From assembly GCA_031384605.1 (NCBI GenBank), contig JANNAT010000074.1:1-25028 (forward strand): a stretch of 25,028 bases of DNA. Reading direction: 5' to 3'. This DNA comes from JANNAT01 sp031384605 (lineage in GTDB: Bacteria > Pseudomonadota > Alphaproteobacteria > Rhodobacterales > Rhodobacteraceae). Below the pieces are notes generated by a model that saw only the letters and a program-made list of their open reading frames with translations, had not been told where the DNA came from and made no database searches. Below, one piece after another: positions 12,452 to 19,607 of this stretch; position 1 is the stretch's first letter; the number at the start of each line of letters is the position of its first letter. The position numbers were made by a program, and so were the translations under genes.

Positions 12452-12991
12452 GTGAAAAGCACTATAGCAACGCTGGCGATATTCCTGATCCAGGCGCTGT
12501 GTGCGTTCTTTTTTGTATCCGACATCTTGTCTTCATTCTTTGGCTTTAACACGATGCCGTTGTCGTGGGAAACACGCGAATATCTTGAAATTGCTGCGGC
12601 TTTTGGGTTGATCATCGGATTGGTGTTGGGCGGTTTGGCGCTGCGGCGGGTGGCGAGGCAACGCAACGAAGCCCAAGCGCGGATGCAGCGGGCGTCGGGC
12701 GCATTCATGGATTTGTTGGCCGCCCGGCTGGAAGAATGGGGTTTGACGCCGGCAGAAAAAGACGTGGCGCTGTTTGCAATCAAGGGGCTGTCGACCGCCG
12801 ATATTGCGGTGCTGCGCGCCACATCTGAAGGCACCGTAAAAGCCCAGACCAATGCAATCTATCGCAAAGCAGGTGTATCGGGGCGGCCACAACTGCTTTC
12901 GTTGTTCATTGATGATCTGATGCAAGATGTTGGCGGCGGCTTGCGGCTGCCGGCCTTGCCGCAGTCTGGCACAACTCAATCAGCGGCGTAA
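12452..12991 (+). CDS. Membrane-anchored LuxR-type transcriptional regulator (second copy)
   Basis: This product is built like the one at 10542-11078: two membrane helices around a loop GFNTMPLSWETRE, then a linker and a LuxR/GerE helix-turn-helix (LTPAEKDVALFAIKGL, TSEGTVKAQTNAIYRKAGV, GRPQLLSLFIDDLM). GTG at 12452 is chosen because the protein then aligns from its first residue with the paralogue and GGTGG lies upstream. The frame is open to an ATG at 12383, which would add 23 residues but has no usable ribosome site. The recognition helices of the two copies are nearly identical (TSEGTVKAQT), suggesting they bind similar DNA sites. The 3' end overlaps the convergent DUF2237 gene by 16 bases. 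Confidence 0.83.
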   Translation: MKSTIATLAIFLIQALCAFFFVSDILSSFFGFNTMPLSWETREYLEIAAAFGLIIGLVLGGLALRRVARQRNEAQARMQRASGAFMDLLAARLEEWGLTPAEKDVALFAIKGLSTADIAVLRATSEGTVKAQTNAIYRKAGVSGRPQLLSLFIDDLMQDVGGGLRLPALPQSGTTQSAA

Positions 12992-13344
12992 AGCTGCAGC
13001 ACTGCCAGTGGCACCACATCCAGCGTGCGCTGATGGGTTGCCTCCAGCCAGACCTTTGGGGCAGCCCCTTCTTGATGGGCTTGCAAGAAACGGTTGGCGC
13101 ACAGGCACCATTTGTCGCCCGGCTTTAGCCCGACAAAACCGTATTCGGGGCGGGGGGTAGACAGATCATTGCCCAGATACTTCGACAGCGCCAGAAATTC
13201 AGCAGTCATTTGCGCACAAACCGTGTGCATGCCCTGATCCATCGGGCCGGTATCGCAACACCCGTTGCGGAAAAACCCTGTAACGGGCGTTGTTGAACAT
13301 TGCCCCAACGCAGTGCCCAGCACATTGACAGATGGTTCACGCAT
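12976..13344 (-). CDS. DUF2237 family protein
   Basis: The 122-residue product has the whole DUF2237 pattern: NVLGTALGQCS at the start, TGFFRNGCCDTG, DQGMHTVCAQMTAEFL, GNDLSTPRPEYGFVGLKPGDKWCLCA, and a final APKVWLEATH. The conserved cysteines (about 16, 29, 30, 43, 80 and 82) suggest a metal or redox role, but the function of the family is unknown to me. It overlaps the end of the upstream FAD monooxygenase gene by eight bases on the same strand, so the two form an operon with coupled translation. Confidence 0.9.
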   Translation of the reverse strand: MREPSVNVLGTALGQCSTTPVTGFFRNGCCDTGPMDQGMHTVCAQMTAEFLALSKYLGNDLSTPRPEYGFVGLKPGDKWCLCANRFLQAHQEGAAPKVWLEATHQRTLDVVPLAVLQLYAAD

Positions 13345-14560
13345 GGCTGTCTCCTGTTGTCACATTCGATTGACGCAGACCCATATCCTGACGTGGCCAG
13401 TCGGTTGAGGCAAGCGGCGGTATCAGCGTGCCCGACACCAACCGCGTCAACACTGCGCGAACCGGCGGCAGTTTTGCCATGGGTGCCAACACATAATTAC
13501 GCAACAATGGCAGCAAACGGCTGTGGGATTGATACATCGGGGTGAACGCCGCGCTCATCCCCTGATAGGTGCGCACATGCCACCGGCGCAGCGCGGCGTA
13601 TCGCGGCAGCGCGTCCTCCAGATCGCAATCGCGCAAAGCGGTGGCCAGTGCCATCGCATCCAACAGCGCCATATTCGCGCCTTGGCCCAGTTGCGGGCTG
13701 GCGCGGTGCGCCGCATCGCCGATAAAGGCCAGGCCCGGCGCATAGGGCCTGCGCAACGTGCCATGGCTATAGGTGGCGGGCGTCATCAGCGGGGCCTGGT
13801 TTACGAACGGGGCCATTTCGGGCCAAAACGCCACGACTTCGGCGCGCCAACCGTCTTGGTTGCGCTGGGCCCAGGTGGCCAGATCTTCGCGCGGCATCGA
13901 CCAGAATACGGCGGCGCGCGGGGTCGGATCACCGGGCAAACACCCGATGGGCAAAACCCCCGCCATGCGGTGTGCGCCAAGATAGCGTTGGATCAGCCGA
14001 TCTGGCGCAAAGCCGCTATCGCGCGGCCAGGGCACGTGGCCCCAAACCGCGCCATATGGCAAAGCGCGGGATTCAAGCGGCGACAGGGGTGATCCTGCAC
14101 CTGCCGCGTCAATGACCAGATCAAAGGGGCCAATTCTGCTGCCATCTTCCAAAGCGATCCAGCGTTTTGCTTTATCTTGCGGTGCGCCCGTCACCTTGGC
14201 TGCGGTTTTTACGACAATGCCGGCCGCGATGGCCGCATCCCACAAAACGGCAAACAGTGCTGCCCGGTGCATCGCAAGCCCCGGTGCGCCCGGCGCGTAG
14301 TGCACATCCAGCACCGCGCGCGCGCCTGCATGGCCCAGCATATAGGTGATCGGGGCGGCCAATGCGCGCGCGGCATCGCCGGCCCCGATCTCATCCAGAA
14401 CGGCCAATCCGACAGGCTGCAGCACCAGCCCCGATCCAACCGGCCCCGCGGTTTGAAACCGTTCCATCAGCGTGACATCATGGCCCGCCAGCGCCAGCAG
14501 CGCCGCCGCCGAAAGCCCGCCGATACCTGCGCCAACTATGCCAATCGAATAGCGTTTCAT
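13337..14560 (-). CDS. FAD-dependent monooxygenase (UbiH / salicylate hydroxylase-like)
   Basis: The 407-residue product is a group A flavoprotein hydroxylase. It has the dinucleotide motif GIVGAGIGGLSAA (about 7-19), ending in the ribose-binding E33 of LMER, a DLVIDAAGAGS segment (about 146-156) matching the conserved DG region, and the FAD ribityl-binding motif GLAFIGDAAHRASPQLGQGANMALLDA (split here only for reading, about 275-301). The length fits the family. Such enzymes use NAD(P)H and oxygen to hydroxylate aromatic or related substrates; the substrate cannot be read from the sequence. It leads a two-gene operon with the DUF2237 gene and is divergent from the DUF2339 gene across 121 bases. 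Confidence 0.85.
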   Translation of the reverse strand: MKRYSIGIVGAGIGGLSAAALLALAGHDVTLMERFQTAGPVGSGLVLQPVGLAVLDEIGAGDAARALAAPITYMLGHAGARAVLDVHYAPGAPGLAMHRAALFAVLWDAAIAAGIVVKTAAKVTGAPQDKAKRWIALEDGSRIGPFDLVIDAAGAGSPLSPLESRALPYGAVWGHVPWPRDSGFAPDRLIQRYLGAHRMAGVLPIGCLPGDPTPRAAVFWSMPREDLATWAQRNQDGWRAEVVAFWPEMAPFVNQAPLMTPATYSHGTLRRPYAPGLAFIGDAAHRASPQLGQGANMALLDAMALATALRDCDLEDALPRYAALRRWHVRTYQGMSAAFTPMYQSHSRLLPLLRNYVLAPMAKLPPVRAVLTRLVSGTLIPPLASTDWPRQDMGLRQSNVTTGDSHA

Positions 14561-14681
14561 CCCCGCAATTGACGCCGGAATTTGCGCCAGCGCAAGGCGG
14601 CATGGGTGTGCATTTCCCTACTGTGCAGCCCGCCGCCCGAGGCCTATGGTCGCACAACAGTTCCGGGGTGGAGACGTGTTT

Positions 14682-17444
14682 ATGGATGGCCTTTTGGTGT
14701 TGGTGATTTTGATTGCACTGGCGATCCCAATTTTGATTATTGTGTTGCTGGTCGGCCAATCCAATCTGAAAGGCCGCGTTGACAGGCTGGAACGTGCGCT
14801 GCGCGAAACCCGCGCGACAGTGGCTGCAGCGGCGCAAGCGGCGGCTGCGGCACCTGACGCCGTGCAAACGGCACTCGTAAAGGCACCGGTTGCGGCAAAA
14901 GTCGTAGCACCGTCTGTCAGTTCCGAAGAAATCGTCCCACAGCCCCCTTCGCAAGTCGTCTCGCCGTTTGATCTGGCGAAATCGGATACCGAAGGTCTTG
15001 CGGCGCGCGCGCAAAGCGCTGCCAATGACCAAAACCGCCCGCTGGTGATCCGGCCCGATCGGATTGGGGCGCTGGTAAAATGGCTGGCAGCCAATTGGGT
15101 TTATGCCGTCTCGGCGCTGTCGTTGGCCTTGGCGGGGGTATTTTTCGTGCAATACGGCATGGAAAAGGGCCTGTTGCCGCCGGGGCTGCGGGTGATTTTT
15201 GCCCTGCTGTTCGGTGCTGCCCTGATTGGCGGTGGCGAGTGGCTGCGACGTAAGTCAGGCGATGGCGAGGATAAGACCACTGCCTATTTGCCATCGGTGT
15301 TTGCGGGCGCAGGCATTGTCACGATCTTTGCAGCCATTGTTGCCGCGCGCCAGTTATATGGGTTGATCGGCCCCGAGTTGGCGTTCTTTGGCCATGTGGC
15401 AACGGCTGTTCTGGCGATTGGATTGGGCTGGTTTTATGGCCCGTTGCTGGTGGCCGTTGGATTGCTGGGGGCCGCACTGGCCCCGTTCATTGTGGGTGGC
15501 GGGTCTGCGGCAGAGCCTTGGCTTTATGCCTACTTCGCACTGATCACAGCCGTTGGTCTGGCGGTGGATGCGATCCGGCGCTGGGCTTGGGTTTCGGTGC
15601 TGGCGCTGGTTCTGGGCTATCTTACGGGCTGGGCGGCTGTGGTCTTGGGCGCGGGTGAGCCGGGATGGATTGCGATGTTTGTCGCATTGGCGTTGATGGC
15701 GGTGATTTTGCCGCTGCTGTCAGTGGTGCCGCGCCACGCCGGGCCGTTTACTGTCCAGTCGGTGTTGGCGGGGCCAAAGGCGGGCTGGCCGATTTTCCCA
15801 ACACGGCTGGCCGCAGGTGCGGCGCTGGTCAGCACCTTTGGCCTGATCCTGATCGCGCAAGCCCCCGAGGCCGAGGCGATGCTGGCCTTGGCGGCCCTTA
15901 TGCTGCTGGCGCTGGCCTATCTGCTCTGGGCCGATCAGGCCGAAGGATTGTCCGATCTTGGCGCTTTGCCGGCGGTTGGGTTTCTGGCATCGCTGGCCCT
16001 GCATGGATTTGGGGCGATGCCGGTCTGGCGCGCGTTTACCAGCCAACCCATGGTAACCCGCGCAGCCGAAGTGTCGTCCCCCATGACGGTGACATGGATA
16101 GTGGCCATGGCCGTTGCGATATCGGCGGCCTTTGCGTTGCGGTCGTTCCGCGATGGTGCCTTGCGCGTCGCGTTCGGTTTGGGCGCAGTTCTGGTCGCCC
16201 CGGTGGCGGTGGCATTTCTGGAACTGCTGTGGCAACCCGCATTGGTCATCGGCCCTTATCCTTGGGCCCTGCATGCGATGGCAATTGCGGCGGCAATGGT
16301 GATGCTGGCGCTGCGCTATGCCCGCGTGGACGGCGAAGATCATCGCCGATTTGCCTATGCAACCTTGTCGGCGCTGTCGCTGATCGGGCTGTCGCTGTTC
16401 GTGTTGACCACATCCGTCGGGCTGACTTTGGCGCTGGGCGTGTTGGTTGTTGCGGCGGCGGAGTTGGATCGTAAATTCCGCCTGCCAGAGATGGGATATT
16501 TCATCCAACTGGCAACGGCTGTCTTGGGATACCGGCTGTTGGCGGATCCGGGGGTAAACTGGGCGATGGATGCGCCGTTGGGCCAGGTGATTTTGGCCTT
16601 TACCGGCGTTATTGCGGCACTTGTGGCGGCCTTTTGGTTGATCCGCCCGATGGAGCGGCTATTGCCCAAAGGTGTTCTGGAATCCGCCATTGCCGGGTTT
16701 GCGGCGGTCTTTGCCAATGTGCTGATCACGCGCTGGCTGGGGTGGGACAATGCGGGCAACACGACGGAAAGCCATTGGGGCGTCACCCTGAACGCCATGC
16801 CTTGGCTGGTGTTGATGTTGATGCAGATTTACCGCGCGCGCCTTGGCGGGGCGCTTTTGCGCCTGCGTCAGGCCATTGCCGTGGTGGCGGGGTTGATCGC
16901 GGCGGGTGGGCTGGCGGTGGCTGTGGTGGTGGTGAACCCGCTGTTCAGCTATTATCCCGACGACGCCGGCGCGCGTATCATCGGACCTTACATCATTGAC
17001 AGCCTGCTGTTGGCGTATGGTGTGCCTGGTCTGATCTTGTTGCTGGCGGCGTGGAGAATGCCGGGGCTGGGACGCCTTCGCTATGGCTTTATCGCGGTAG
17101 GGGCGGCGCTGGCGGCGCTTTATGCCGGGCTTGAGATACGGCGCATCTGGCATGGCGATTGGATCGGCTATCCCAGCGGTGTGTTTCAGGGCGAACTTTA
17201 CACCTATACCCTTGCGTTGATGCTGCTTGGCGCTGCGCTGCTGTATCAGGCCATCGCTGCGCGCTCGGTGTTGCTGCGCCGTATTGCGATGGGGGTGATC
17301 GCGATCACGGTGGCCAAAGTGTTTTTGCTGGATGCAGCGGGACTGACCGGCCTTACCCGCGTGATCAGCTTTGCAGGACTTGGCCTGTCACTGGCAGGGC
17401 TGGCGTGGTTGAACCGTTGGGCGGGGCAGGTTTCGGAAAAATAG
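14682..17444 (+). CDS. DUF2339 large polytopic membrane protein
   Basis: The roughly 920-residue product starts with one membrane helix (about 3-26: LLVLVILIALAIPILIIVLL). A coiled-coil segment follows (LKGRVDRLERALRETR), then an Ala/Pro-rich linker to about residue 120. The rest is a long series of some 20 or more hydrophobic helices to the C-terminus. The segment FVQYGMEKGLLPPGLRVIFALLFG and a following GGGEWLRRK fit the conserved beginning of DUF2339. The family is described only as predicted membrane protein; transport or envelope roles are guesses. ATG at 14682 has GGAG eight bases upstream, and an ATG 12 codons earlier is weaker. A compound hairpin follows the stop at 17458-17491. Confidence 0.85.
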   Translation: MDGLLVLVILIALAIPILIIVLLVGQSNLKGRVDRLERALRETRATVAAAAQAAAAAPDAVQTALVKAPVAAKVVAPSVSSEEIVPQPPSQVVSPFDLAKSDTEGLAARAQSAANDQNRPLVIRPDRIGALVKWLAANWVYAVSALSLALAGVFFVQYGMEKGLLPPGLRVIFALLFGAALIGGGEWLRRKSGDGEDKTTAYLPSVFAGAGIVTIFAAIVAARQLYGLIGPELAFFGHVATAVLAIGLGWFYGPLLVAVGLLGAALAPFIVGGGSAAEPWLYAYFALITAVGLAVDAIRRWAWVSVLALVLGYLTGWAAVVLGAGEPGWIAMFVALALMAVILPLLSVVPRHAGPFTVQSVLAGPKAGWPIFPTRLAAGAALVSTFGLILIAQAPEAEAMLALAALMLLALAYLLWADQAEGLSDLGALPAVGFLASLALHGFGAMPVWRAFTSQPMVTRAAEVSSPMTVTWIVAMAVAISAAFALRSFRDGALRVAFGLGAVLVAPVAVAFLELLWQPALVIGPYPWALHAMAIAAAMVMLALRYARVDGEDHRRFAYATLSALSLIGLSLFVLTTSVGLTLALGVLVVAAAELDRKFRLPEMGYFIQLATAVLGYRLLADPGVNWAMDAPLGQVILAFTGVIAALVAAFWLIRPMERLLPKGVLESAIAGFAAVFANVLITRWLGWDNAGNTTESHWGVTLNAMPWLVLMLMQIYRARLGGALLRLRQAIAVVAGLIAAGGLAVAVVVVNPLFSYYPDDAGARIIGPYIIDSLLLAYGVPGLILLLAAWRMPGLGRLRYGFIAVGAALAALYAGLEIRRIWHGDWIGYPSGVFQGELYTYTLALMLLGAALLYQAIAARSVLLRRIAMGVIAITVAKVFLLDAAGLTGLTRVISFAGLGLSLAGLAWLNRWAGQVSEK

Positions 17445-17457
17445 CCGCAGCGCCAAA

Positions 17458-17491
17458 GGTTCAGGTCGCGCCGCCTTGGGCGGTCTGAACC
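17458..17491 (+). terminator. Compound terminator-like hairpin after the DUF2339 gene
   Basis: The outer arms GGTTCAG (17458-17464) and CTGAACC (17485-17491) enclose an inner stem CCGCC/GGCGG (17471-17475 and 17479-17483). It starts 14 bases after the stop codon. There is no T-run, so it may act as an mRNA 3' stabiliser or a factor-dependent terminator. Confidence 0.5.
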
Positions 17492-17591
17492 ATTTAACTG
17501 GCGTTACCGCAGCGATTGTGCGCGGCCAAGTCCGTTGGCCCCGTTTCTGCCGGGGCAGTGGCCCCCTACATCAAAACACCGGCTTAAAACG

Positions 17592-17670
17592 TTTCGAGTT
17601 TTCGTTGAAATCTTAAGCATCAGAATTCAAACACTTTTGGTTTGAATTCTGATCCAACTTAAACTCGAAA
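17592..17670. repeat. Large AT-rich inverted repeat upstream of the oxidoreductase gene
   Basis: The inner arms ATCAGAATTCAAAC (17619-17632) and GTTTGAATTCTGAT (17640-17653) are perfect complements around a seven-base loop. The outer arms TTTCGAGTTT (17592-17601) and AAACTCGAAA (17661-17670) are also perfect. The left side between the arms has about ten extra bases. The element stands out as AT-rich in a GC-rich neighbourhood and lies about 150 bases before the next start. Otherwise the 17445-17817 gap shows no gene. Confidence 0.65.
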
Positions 17671-17817
17671 TACTCTAATCATTGACTTGGGCGCTTTTGT
17701 GCCCATTTCACCTGCGGTTTATGTCGAAATACCAGTCTTTCGCATTGCCTGTTTGCCGAAGGTTTGTGTGCAGGCCGTGCCCTTTTGCCCGACCAAAAAA
17801 CCCAAGGATTGCACCCT

Positions 17818-19437
17818 ATGGACCATCTGGCCGAAGACCTGTCCACCATGATCCGTCGCCCGCTGACTGCGGCACATATCGACTTGTTGCGCCGCGCGGG
17901 CGTTACCCGTGATGTTGCCGCCGGTGAGATTGTGGTGAAAGGCGGCGCTTTGGCCGATCAGTTTCATTTCGTCGAAGCAGGTGAGTTTGAGCTGTTTGAT
18001 CTGCGCCGGCAGTCGCGGATCGGGGCCAACAGCCTGGGCGCTGGTCAGTTCATCGGCGAGATTGCGTTTTTGAACGGTGCGGCCGTGTTGAATTCGGTGC
18101 GCGCTGTAACCGCTGGGCGGATCATCAGCACGCCGCGCGCATCGGTGTTGTCGCTGATGGCAGCAGAGCCCGAGATGTCTGATATTATCGTGTCGGTTCT
18201 GGCCGCGCGCAGGCGCGGCGCGCTGGACGCTGGGTTCGGCGCGGTCACCGTGGTTGGCCCCGAAGATGACCGCCAAGTGCGGGCAGTGGCAGCGTTTGCA
18301 GGGCGCAACCGGTTGCCGATCCGGTTCATTGATCCGCGCACCGAAGGGGCGGCTGATCTGGGTGCGACGTACAATTTCAACCCGGCCGCAGACCCCCATA
18401 TCATCTTTGGCGATGGCGAGGTGCTGGACGGCGTCAGCCCGGCGGTTCTGGCGGCACGCCGTGGCTTGGCGTTTGATCCGGGCACCGCGGGCACCTTTGA
18501 TCTGGTGATCGTCGGGGGCGGTCCCGCAGGTGTGGCGGCGGCGGTTTATGCGGGGTCTGAAGGGCTGTCGGCGTTGGTGGTCGAAGATCTGGCCATTGGT
18601 GGGCAGGCGGGCACCTCCAGCCGGATCGAGAATTACATGGGTTTTCCAACCGGCATTTCCGGCGCTGATCTGTGCTGGCGGGGCGAGATTCAGGCAATGA
18701 AATTTGGCACGCGGTTCGCATTGCCGCACCGGGTGGTCAACATTGTTCCGCAAGAGGGCGGCTGGTGTCTGACGTTGGATAATGACGCGCGGGTGCTGGC
18801 GCGCGCTGTGCTGATATCAACCGGCGTTGAATATCGCCAGATGGCCTTGCCGGGGATACAGGCATTGGAAGGTGCTGGAATTTACTATGCCGCAACCGAG
18901 GTTGAGGCGCGCTTTTGCCGGGATACCGACGTTGTGGTGGTGGGCGGCGGCAATTCAGCAGGGCAGGCCGCGATGTATTTGTCGCGCAGCACCAAACATG
19001 TGCATGTCTTGGTGCGCGGCGCATCTTTGGCGGCGTCGATGTCCAGCTATCTGGTGGAACGGCTGACGCGGGCGGCGAATATCACCGTGCATTACCGCGC
19101 GCAAATCACGGCGGTGCATGGCGATACCATGCTGGAAGGCGTGACAATCCATGACCAATCGCAGGCGCAAGATTGGCGCATCGACGCGCGGGCGGTTTTT
19201 GTGATGGTCGGGGCGGCCCCCAACACCGGTTGGTTGCAGGGCCGGGTCGCGCTGGATGCCCAGGGCTTTGTGCTGACGGGTGTGGCTGCGGGATCAGCTG
19301 GGCAATATGCAACGTCCTGTCCGGGTATTTTCGCGGTTGGCGACGTGCGGGCCGGTTCGGTCAAACGGGTGGCATCGGCGGTTGGCGAAGGGTCGGTTGT
19401 GGTGTCGGAAATCTGGGCACATCTGAACCCGCGCTAA
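17818..19437 (+). CDS. Cyclic-nucleotide-domain / thioredoxin-reductase-like fusion, no redox cysteines
   Basis: The 539-residue product has three parts. Residues about 15-135 form a cyclic-nucleotide-binding-type beta-roll (FHFVEAGEFELF, LGAGQFIGEIAFLNG). Residues about 140-205 resemble a degenerate thioredoxin-like domain (VTVVGPEDDRQVRA, LPIRFIDP) without cysteines. Residues about 227-539 form a thioredoxin-reductase-like pyridine nucleotide flavoprotein, with GGGPAG at 233-238, GGQAGTSSRIENYMGFP, VVVGGGNSAGQAA, and the FAD end IFAVGDVRAGSVKR. At the usual CATC site the sequence is AATE (358-361), so it cannot be a disulfide reductase. The phosphate-binding Arg of the N-terminal domain also seems absent (NGAAVLNS). 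ATG at 17818 follows AAGGA at ten bases. It may be a ferredoxin/NADP-type or regulatory oxidoreductase; that is inference. Confidence 0.85.
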   Translation: MDHLAEDLSTMIRRPLTAAHIDLLRRAGVTRDVAAGEIVVKGGALADQFHFVEAGEFELFDLRRQSRIGANSLGAGQFIGEIAFLNGAAVLNSVRAVTAGRIISTPRASVLSLMAAEPEMSDIIVSVLAARRRGALDAGFGAVTVVGPEDDRQVRAVAAFAGRNRLPIRFIDPRTEGAADLGATYNFNPAADPHIIFGDGEVLDGVSPAVLAARRGLAFDPGTAGTFDLVIVGGGPAGVAAAVYAGSEGLSALVVEDLAIGGQAGTSSRIENYMGFPTGISGADLCWRGEIQAMKFGTRFALPHRVVNIVPQEGGWCLTLDNDARVLARAVLISTGVEYRQMALPGIQALEGAGIYYAATEVEARFCRDTDVVVVGGGNSAGQAAMYLSRSTKHVHVLVRGASLAASMSSYLVERLTRAANITVHYRAQITAVHGDTMLEGVTIHDQSQAQDWRIDARAVFVMVGAAPNTGWLQGRVALDAQGFVLTGVAAGSAGQYATSCPGIFAVGDVRAGSVKRVASAVGEGSVVVSEIWAHLNPR

Positions 19438-19607
19438 GCCTTTACCAGCGCAGTCTGACCGCCTATAAGCCGCGTTATGATGCAGATACTGATGATCCTT
19501 CGTCGAATTAGCCGCCCGGTGATCTGAACTTTCAGACGCCGGGACAAGGTGTATGCCGCGCTTGCACCGCAACGATTGCCCCCCATTTTCGAAGGATCCC
19601 CCCGCCC

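Noticed and set aside
19438..19607. T-box or other riboswitch upstream of ileS
   Set aside because: No conserved T-box sequence or terminator/antiterminator pair is visible, and T-boxes are not expected in alphaproteobacteria.
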